Shown here: one piece after another, positions 56,409 to 64,000 of the stretch
Layout of the letters: every line of letters starts with the position of its first letter
Position numbering within the stretch: the first letter of the stretch is position 1
The notes under the pieces: model-generated
What the model saw: only the letters and a program-made list of their open reading frames with translations
Told to the model about the DNA's origin: nothing
Database searches by the model: none
Program-made: the position numbers and the translations under genes
Assembly: GCA_012932865.1 (NCBI GenBank)
Contig: SAXG01000021.1
Coordinates: forward strand, 372,001 to 436,000
Source: Amylostereum areolatum
Lineage: Eukaryota > Basidiomycota > Agaricomycetes > Russulales > Stereaceae
Direction of reading: 5' to 3'
DNA: 64,000 nt

Positions 56409-59400
56409 TCACCAAGCTAACCATCCGATACCGCCGTGGGGATACCGACGAACGACAACCTTCCGCACCTCGTCCAATCTGCAACCAATGATTTGCGCCA
56501 TCAGTTCGATGCCGCCGGGTCCAGATAAAACACACAACGCACATTAGGAGTCCGAGGCCGAAGGTCATTGGCAAGAAGAAATATTCCACTGGAATGGTGT
56601 GGGTTTGAAACACAGTGTGGCTGCAAGAGATACAATGGTCAGCATCACCAAGCTGTCACATTATTTAGTAGCCAGGACGTACAACGCGGGCACATAACAG
56701 AAGAAAATTCCTATTGACAGCGCTAGTAGTGCCGCCGGAAGGACGGTTCTGTTCACGGACCAGGTTGGCGGCAATTGCAAGATGCTAGATTTGCGCGTGC
56801 GAGTAGCAAGGAGATTTCTAAGGAGTCGTAAGGTTAATCAGCCGGCCAGAAACGGTATTCGCACGAGAGCCTCCGCTTACCCCCATTGCATGATGACGAG
56901 CGTGAAAAAGTATATGGTTTGCGCTTCGTACAGAAGGTCGTTCGTCAACCCCGGCCAGTTTCCGAAGCCGAACGCGAGCGAAGAGAAGGGCACGCCGCGA
57001 CGCTGAAGGAACCAGAATGACCTGGAAGGATACGGCAGTATGCTATCAGTGTGGGTTTTCGGGGACGAATGAACGTTGGACCCACATTGACATGGCGCAG
57101 AGTGACTCGATCACCCCGAGAAATCCGTATGCATGGAGAAGGAGACGCCAGTCCGCAAGACGCTCGGTACGGATATTGCGTGGTGGACGGGCTAGAAGGC
57201 CGCTCTCCGGCGGCTCGAAGCACATACTAAGTGCGGGAAGGACATCCGTCTGGAAGGACGGTAATCAGCCGCAAGTCCACGCGTACAAAACGCAGATACG
57301 GACAGCAACGCAAATCAGGATCATCCTGTCACGCACACAAGAAGATGAGTGATCGGCGGTGCGGATCTAACGGAGGGAAGACTGACTGTATATTGCTCAA
57401 CATTTGCGGCACACCGAAGATGACGTTCAAGAGAATGGGCATCAGTTCCGAGAAACTAAAGAGTGGTCGGGATCAGCGGTCTGTATGGGTATTCAAGTGT
57501 TTGGATCAATTCTTACCTTCCCGCTGGTAGGAGGTACAGAATCGTCTTCTTCAAGTTCTCGTAGACCAGTCGTCCTGCATGAAGGGTCAACCAACCTTCA
57601 CCAGGTCTCAAAAGACGAAAGCACACCTACCATACTCCAGCGCGACCACAATCGCCGAGAAATCCTCCAGTAGGATCATGTCCGCTGCTTCCTTTGCAAC
57701 GTCCGAGCCGCTGCCCATAGCGATACCGCAATCCGCCGCCCGGAGAGACGGTGCGTCGTTCACACCGTCGCCCGTCATCGCCACGACGCAGGCGCGCTCT
57801 TGGAGGGCTTTGACGATGCGTAGCTTCTGCTCAGGGCTCGTGCGTGCAAAGACAATCTCGGAATACCCATACAGCCGGTGCGCCTGGGCAGGCGTGAGGG
57901 CGTCGAGTTCAAGGCCAGTGATAACAATGCTCTGAAGGACATCATCTGGGCCGTCGAATCCTGGTACTTGCAGCGCCTGAAGTTCCTTCAAACCTTTGTC
58001 GTCTATATCTTGGACGAGATCGGCGAAACGGTGCACAGTCGCCACATTCGTGATTATTCCAGCTTGAGCGGCGATAGCCACAGAGGTGGCGGGATGGTCA
58101 CCTGTGATCATTCTTCAGCATTTGCCCCTCCATAATCCCACAGCAAAAGAATGGTAAGCTCACCCGTTACGACAAAGAATCTTATCCCTGCTCCACGGCA
58201 TATGCTGTCATCCAGGGTCAATGCATATCAAGGCAACGTAGCCAACAAAAGCACCTACCGAACCGTTTCGGGGATGTCAGTTTTCAGTGGATCAATCAAC
58301 CCCACTAAGCCCACGATGACAAGCTGCGAATTGAGCGCCTGGACCAGTCCCTCAAACTCCTCCGAGTTACTATCGAGTTCCTTTGGCAGGAGATGGCGCG
58401 GAACGATACGACGGGCAAGGACCAGCACCCGCCGTCCCTGCGCGGCCCAACTCTCTTGGAGGGACACTATACGCTGTTGCACAACAGGCAGGAGTTTGAT
58501 GGGCGGGCCTCCTTTTGGATTATTGACATGAGTGCAGCGCGGGAAAAGCATTTCGGGGGCCCCTTTGACGCAGAGGAGAAGGTCGTCCGTTTCAAAGCTA
58601 TCCCATGAAGCGACCGGCCAAGGGGGGAGAGTTTGTTTCGTGGGCACATTCGAAACTTTGGAGAGCGTCAACATATACTTGGTCTGTGCAGCGCAATGAG
58701 AAGAAGCAGATGATGACATATCGATATGGACATACCTTAGAGTTGAAGTTCATCTTGTAGACAGTGCGCCACTGGCTCCTCATCGCGTCGGCGCCAATGA
58801 GCGTATCCGCAAAGCGTAATATGGCAGAATCTGTCCGTTTGTTAGATTCGGGAGTCGTGAAAGCAGCGAGAAGAGACACACCTGTAGCATCACCCATAAC
58901 CTCCCTCTCCACTCCTGCATCTGCACCGTGGAAGGTGGCCCCGTTGCATATAGCCGCCACGGCGGGGAGCTGACAAAGGTTTTCGGTGACTGGGGGGGAG
59001 GAAGTCTTAGCCGCACTGTTAAGAGATGCTGTACTAAACGCGGTGTCGTAGATAGCCGCATCTTCGACATGCATCTTGTTCTGCGTCAGGGTGCCCGTCT
59101 TGTCCTGTACCCATCAGACGTTAGTAGCGAATAATCTCACAACAGAAAAGTACCCACCGAGCACAAAACATTGACGGATCCCAGGGTCTCGACAATCGAA
59201 AGAGACCTGGACGTCACTTCAACAGAGTCCTCAAAGATGAGGATTGAGTGACGATTCTCACTTGCACAAGACCTTGTGTTTACTCAGGGTATGAGCCACT
59301 TTGGCAAGTGAGATAGTGACAGCAATGGGCCTAGAAAACATGAGATCCTGGAAGACATAGACGAATACAATGTAACTTACAGACCCTCGGGGATAAACGC

Positions 59401-60909
59401 GACTGCAAAAAGATCTCATAAGTTTGAGAGGCAATAGAGGCGAAAGCACACCTGCCCATGACAGAGACGACGTCGATTAAAAGCGTCGGAACCGTGATAT
59501 AGTCCGGGTGATCACGCTTCAGCCTACAGACGTCGTTCACAACGATGCGCTACGTGGATAGAGGTCGGGAACATACCATGCTGCCCACAAGATAACGACC
59601 AGGACCGCAACCGAAAATGCAAGACTAGCGATGATCATAACGAATCTGAGAATCTCGCGTTGTAGCGTCGTCATATGCGCAGGAGAGGCGGAGGACATCT
59701 TCGCAATTTGACCACTGCAAGCGAAGTTTAGTACCACAGAAACCCGGTTAAGCAATGGGATACTAACAACACAGTGTTATCTCCGGTCTGAATGACAAGT
59801 CCCATACCGGAGCCGTTGACGCAGAGAGTACCCTGTAAGGCGATGTTTTTTGTCTATGATCGTTGGATGAGTGAATGCCTCGATGCAGGTCGAAGAAAGA
59901 CGTGCCTCAAGAACATTTTCGTCCGTCATATCCACGCGACCCGAGATAGGCTCGCTCTGCGATGTCCGACGTCAGCTCCGGCCATGTACCCAGCCAAGGA
60001 TACACACCTCCCCTGTGAGCACACTCCGGTCGAACTTCAGATCTGTGCTCACTTCGACGAGCCTCAGATCGGCGGGGACCTTCTGACCGAGGACGACATT
60101 AACTATATCACCCGGGACGAGCTCTGACGCTGCCATGCTGCTCTGAGCGCCATCGCGAATGACCACGACGTCGGCGGGCAACATATCCTTGATGGAAGCC
60201 ATAACGCGGGACGTCGAGAAGTCCTGCCACGCGTTGAAGATCGCTTGTAAGACGATGACGACCAGGAGAACGATTGCAAGAGCAAGGTTCGACGCTTGCG
60301 GGGCTGGCTCTCCGAGGGGTTTCCTGCATATCCTTCAGCGACCGCTAGAGCGGCGGCAACGACAGACATACCATGCGATAAAACAAACAATACTTGCGGC
60401 GAGCAGAAGGCTGCCAAACCCACCGAAAATCCAACCAAGGACTTTCAGTAGCATGTTGCTCTTCGGCGGCGTTATGATGTTCTTGCCGTACGTCGCGATG
60501 CGGCGGGCGACCTGAGGAGAATCGAGTCCGACGTTGGGTGATACAGCAAGGCGCCGGAGAGCTTCATCGATAGATATCTTATGCCAGTCGAGACTGGCCA
60601 AATCTGTAATAGTTTTCAGAGCGAAATCTGTGTCATGGCGATGGAAAACGCACCTTTGACGGCGCTGCCCTTGTTCTTGCTAGGCTCCTGGATAGGGATG
60701 GTCTTCGTGTCATTGACCTGAATGCTCAACGTGCGAAACTCGACCGGGAGGCGATTTGCAACCTCTATCGTGTCGTTCCGGGAGAGCGTGCGAGAATAGG
60801 GGATGCCGTGCCGAGCATCTTGGGGAGGGGCGTCGATAGTGACTGAGCGGGGTAGGCCGCCGCTTCCTCCCTTCTGTGCTTCTACGTCGTTCGAAAGGGA
60901 AGAAGGCAT
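56409..60909 (-). CDS. P-type cation ATPase, fungal IIC (Na,K/H,K-ATPase-like) group
   Basis: This is a plasma- or endomembrane ion pump powered by ATP. The N-terminus [25 protein letters not shown] leads to [20 protein letters not shown], then membrane spans [20 protein letters not shown] and [24 protein letters not shown]. The actuator domain has [33 protein letters not shown] and SVLTGE/SEP. The loop [19 protein letters not shown] and the phosphorylation site [15 protein letters not shown] follow. Then [38 protein letters not shown] and [20 protein letters not shown]. The C-terminal spans include [54 protein letters not shown] and the end HGGIGWLAW. About 15 introns all join in frame where checked. 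[17 protein letters not shown] and [11 protein letters not shown] mark the fungal IIC type. The transported ion is inferred as Na+ or K+. Intact. Confidence 0.93.
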
Positions 60910-61364
60910 GAATGTGTGCGACCGAGTGCGAAGGAAGGAAGGAAGCAGCGACCCTTCTACATAGATTGCAGATTTTATTCAGGCTCCTCGAGCATTGCCA
61001 CGGGAGACTACTGTTCGATGAGATCCCTGCGCCATGAGAGCTGCCGAGGGCGTAAAATGGATGTCATTGGTTGTTTGATTGAGAGTCATTGGCTATTGGA
61101 CGTACCTTCACGAGGGATTTCTGCCAAAGGCTCGTGAACGATACACAAGCGCTGGACGTCGCTTCAAATCAGGCTGGCCACGCGGTGAGCGAACACGGAG
61201 CATAGAAGAATGACTACGGAGTCGCTGGCGTGCCAAGATTAGAACAGGAATGGCGTTGTGCAGGCAGATACAATTGATTTGTACGGTTCCGGTGGAGATA
61301 GAAGATAGCAAGTACATGATGGCGATAAGGCGAGTTGAACGTGGGTAGATGGATGTAATGGACA
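60910..61364. other. ATPase promoter region, no gene seen
   Basis: Nothing recognisable on either strand. Confidence 0.55.
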
Positions 61365-62082
61365 CTAGAAATACAAGCTTTGGATGATAGATGCCCGTTC
61401 CGTTAAGAGGTCGAGTTGATTACGCTCTGCAAGGTTGACGCTCCATCGACACTCGTCTCCGCCTGCGCGAGACGGCCCTTCCGAGAGAACGTGTTGGGTC
61501 CAGCTGAGGACTTCCTGGCGTCGAGAATGAAGGTAAGGGTCCGCGGCGGGAAGGATAGAGAGGGGCACGAATTGTAGATTCCGGGGCGAGAGGAGGAAGC
61601 TGGGACCGAGTCGGGGGATGGGGGACTGGACGAAGACCACGGGAGCGACGAGGCAAAGAACGTTGAGTCGTATCACGGATCCGCGTCTGGAGTAAAGTAA
61701 TAGGAGACGTTGAGCTGGAATGCAGTAGAAACAAGGAACAACTGACAAATACAGAGGGTCGTACGACGCCATCAAGGTCCGCAAAGTCAGTCTTGACCGT
61801 CTCAAACGGCGACACGAGGGTGTCGAGGTGATACTGAAGTTACGGCAGTGGTCAGGTTCACACGTGTACGGTGAAAAGAGGGGCTGAAGATACCATGGTA
61901 AGGATGAGCGCGCGCTCCTCCTCGACCCTCTCTTCCTCGTGGAGCTGAATGAGCCTTTCTGCGCGCGCGCGTGCGCGCGAGGACTGCTTGGCTGGTTGTG
62001 GTGCATCGATGTCAGATGGAAGGCCTGGTACTGTTGTGCGCGAGAGTGGCACGGAGACAGGAAGACCAGGGGGAAGGAACAT
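61365..62082 (-). CDS. Small unknown protein with charged N-terminal helix
   Basis: I do not recognise it. Exon 1 gives MFLPPGLPVSVPLSRTTVPG, then a helical charged segment RARARAERLIQLHEEERVEE ERALILTM. An intron (about 61895-61835) leads to YHLDTLVSPFETVKTDFADL. The sequence downstream is open in a second frame: SVIRLNVLCLVAPVVFVQSP, LGPSFLLSPRNLQFVPLSIL, VLSWTQHVLSEGPSRAGG and LTERASIIQSLYF. The change of frame near 61770 needs a further intron or a base shift that I could not place. A hydrophobic span around LNVLCLVAPVVFV is possible. The gene is head-to-head with AP-1 mu, with 480 bases between the starts. Confidence 0.5.
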
Positions 62083-62563
62083 GGTGCGGGGAGATGCGGC
62101 TAGTAGGCGACTGTGAAACCCGGAGGTTTAAAAAAGGAGAAGGGCGTGGAGGGGGCGTGACTGGCGGAGTGGTGGAGTGGATGTGCGGTGGGTGTTCAAG
62201 AAAGGGCGCCAGGCGAAGAAGAGGAGTGGTGCAATGAGGCGTGCGCTTTGAAGGCGTATTGTGGTTCAGACCAGCAACCACGAGTACATTCTAGACCGTT
62301 CCAAGTTCGCAAGCGCACGCCGCACAGCACCGGTCCAAACATCGGTGGGGTTCAATTGGGGGCCATGGCGACGCCGTTGTCGAGGGCGGAGAAGCAAGTT
62401 CGACCTCGTTGTCAAAGCGTGTTGAGGGGCGGAAGAAGGAAGCGTGAGACAGTCGTCGCCTCCATCATCGGCGACACGCGCCTACGCCCCGCCGGCGACC
62501 GCGTCCAAGTTGAATCCAACCCGCCTCAGCCTCCCGCTTACTTGACCATTGTCTGCATCGACC
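62083..62563. promoter_or_regulatory. Divergent promoter between the small unknown gene and AP-1 mu
   Basis: A 480-base shared upstream region, GC-rich. No other gene is seen. Confidence 0.5.
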
Positions 62564-64000
62564 ATGGCCAGCCTAATCGCTATTCTCGACCTCAAAGGAA
62601 AACCTCTCATCCAGCGTTCTTACCGCGACGATGTCTCGCCTACATACATCGAACGCTTCCTCCCCCTCATCCTCGAGATCGAAGAGGAGGGCCAACAAGT
62701 CACCCCCTGTTTCTCAAACCAGGGCATCAACTACATGCACATTCGACATTCAAATCTTTACCGTCCGTGCCATCTACCGTCGCCTTTGTTTCCTTCTCAT
62801 CCTTCCCACCCGTAGTTCTTGCCCTTTCCCGGCGTAACTCCAATGCCGCAGAGATCATCCTCTTCCTCCACCGTCTTTCCCAAGTCCTCGTCGAATATTT
62901 CAAGGAACTCGAGGAGGAGTCTATCCGCGACAACTTTGTCATCATCTATGAGCTCCTTGACGAGATGATCGACTTTGGCTACCCCCAAACCACGGAGAGC
63001 AAGATCCTTCAGGAGTGCGTGGTCTCCCTCCGTTTTTGCCCTGGACCTAACCTCTTACCACCAGGTTCATCACACAAGATGCACACAAACTCGAACTACA
63101 GGCCCAACAGAAATCATCCGCAATGACCCTCACCAATGCAGTCTCATGGCGACCAGAAGGTATTCGTTACAGGAAGAACGAGGTCTTCCTGGATGTCATC
63201 GAGAGCGTCAACCTTCTTGTGCGTCTCCCCCTCGATACATTGCCTTTGTTCTTTTGACCATGGATAGTACAGGTCAACGCGAACGGCAACGTCGTGCGGT
63301 CCGAGATTCTTGGTGCCGTCAAAATGAAGTGCTACCTTTCTGGCATGCCCGAACTTCGACTGGGTCTGAACGACAAAGTCATGTTCGAGACGACAGGACG
63401 TAGTACGTGACCCTCTAACTGATCCTCACCCCACGTATAACCAACAGCGTTCGTTTCCCAGCCGCACGGGGCAAGTCCATCGAACTCGAAGATGTCAAAT
63501 TCCATCAATGCGTCCGCCTCTCTCGATTCGAAAACGACCGCACAATATCGTTCATTCCACCAGACGGCGAGTTCGAGCTCATGTCGTACCGCCTTTCGCA
63601 ATCCGTCAAGCCGCTCGTGTGGGTCGAAGCCGCGGTGGAGAACCATAAGGGTAGCAGAGTGGAGTACATGGTCAAGGTCCGCGCGCAGTTCAAACGGAGA
63701 AGCACGGCCAACAACGTCGAGATCTACGTACCCGTGCCGGACGATGCAGACAGCCCTAAGTTCAGGGTATGTGTTCCTCCTCCCCGCCTTGGGGTCCTTC
63801 TGACCACCCCCACTCAGGCGTCAACAGGCTCCGTTCAATATGCACCGGACAAATCTGCGTTCATCTGGAAGATTAAGCAGCTAGGCGGTGGCCGCGACTT
63901 CCTCATGCGTGCGCACTTTGGCCTCCCCAGCGTGAAATCCGGTATGTTCTCCTGGCGTCGCCCCATCGCTCTCCTCTGAACTTTATCCTGCACAAGCAGA
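62564..64000 (+). CDS. APM1: AP-1 complex mu subunit, 3' end outside the window
   Basis: This is the medium chain of the clathrin adaptor AP-1, which selects cargo at the trans-Golgi and endosomes by binding YxxPhi signals. Exons: MASLIAILDLKGKPLIQRSY, RDDVSPTYIERFLPLILEIE, GQQVTPCFSNQGINYMHIRH; intron about 62761-62813; LLALSRRNSNAAEIILFLHR, LDEMIDFGYPQTTESKILQE (longin-like N-domain, 1-140). Then FITQDAHKLELQAQQKSSAM, AVSWRPEGIRYRKNEVFLDV, NANGNVVRSEILGAVKMKCY; an intron whose acceptor is TTCCCAG near 63459; and the mu-homology domain ARGKSIELEDVKFHQCVRLS, EFELMSYRLSQSVKPLVWVE, QFKRRSTANNVEIYVPVPDD and FLMRAHFGLPSVKS. All joins are in frame. The next donor is at about 63943, and the last exon or exons lie beyond the window. 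Confidence 0.96.

Noticed and set aside
61365..62006. 213-codon ORF as a gene on its own
   Set aside because: Its upstream part runs across an intron of the gene starting at 62082; only the 3' part fits as an exon.
1..64000. tRNA genes
   Set aside because: I looked for T-arm patterns (GGTTCGA and its complement). The few hits (for example 41446, 49748) have no matching acceptor stem or anticodon arm.

Overview
This window is nuclear DNA of a filamentous basidiomycete, most likely an Agaricomycete. The evidence is compact genes with many 45-70 bp introns, two hydrophobic-surface-binding (HsbA) secreted proteins, a DUF6533 membrane protein, a seven-helix membrane protein of an Agaricomycete type, and a bZIP factor with a conserved N-terminal RNAKAQARHRAKRKAY basic region. 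No rRNA, tRNA, intact transposon or CRISPR was found. Genes lie on both strands without operons, and most had to be rebuilt by joining exons by eye.

Left part (1-19 kb): a damaged MFS transporter (+, cut by the window edge) and a TVP38/VTT membrane protein (+); then on the minus strand a PHO13-type HAD phosphatase, a transaldolase-fold protein that has lost its catalytic lysine, and a bZIP factor. About 6 kb (9.6-15.8 kb) holds no gene I can support. PBDC1 and a ZZZ3-like SANT protein follow (-).

Middle (19-40 kb): two HsbA genes (+), a frame-broken Gfo/Idh/MocA oxidoreductase (-), a coiled-coil low-complexity protein (-) divergent from LCB1 (+, serine palmitoyltransferase subunit), an intact SDR (-), an unknown conserved protein (-), a possible Clp1-like protein (+), a frame-broken unknown protein (-), a short SDR fragment (-), a SWAP-domain protein (-) and RPB12 (+).

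Right part (40-64 kb): DUF6533 protein (+), PAP2-family membrane protein (-), TPR-CCCH protein (-), WrbA-type quinone reductase (-), seven-helix membrane protein (+), mitochondrial HSP60 (+), farnesyl diphosphate synthase (-), a P-type ATPase of the fungal Na,K-ATPase-like IIC group (-), a small unknown protein (-), and the first four fifths of the AP-1 mu subunit (+), cut by the window end.

The genes are mostly housekeeping: sphingolipid and isoprenoid synthesis, ion pumping, clathrin sorting, protein folding and transcription. No gene cluster with a joint function is evident. The most striking global feature is a set of about 18 single-base frame breaks in otherwise well-conserved genes, including the normally essential farnesyl diphosphate synthase. 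Nearly all can be explained by one base too many or too few in a short run of identical bases, which points to consensus errors more than to mass gene death. HSP60, LCB1, the P-type ATPase, AP-1 mu, RPB12, PHO13, PBDC1, SWAP and WrbA read cleanly.
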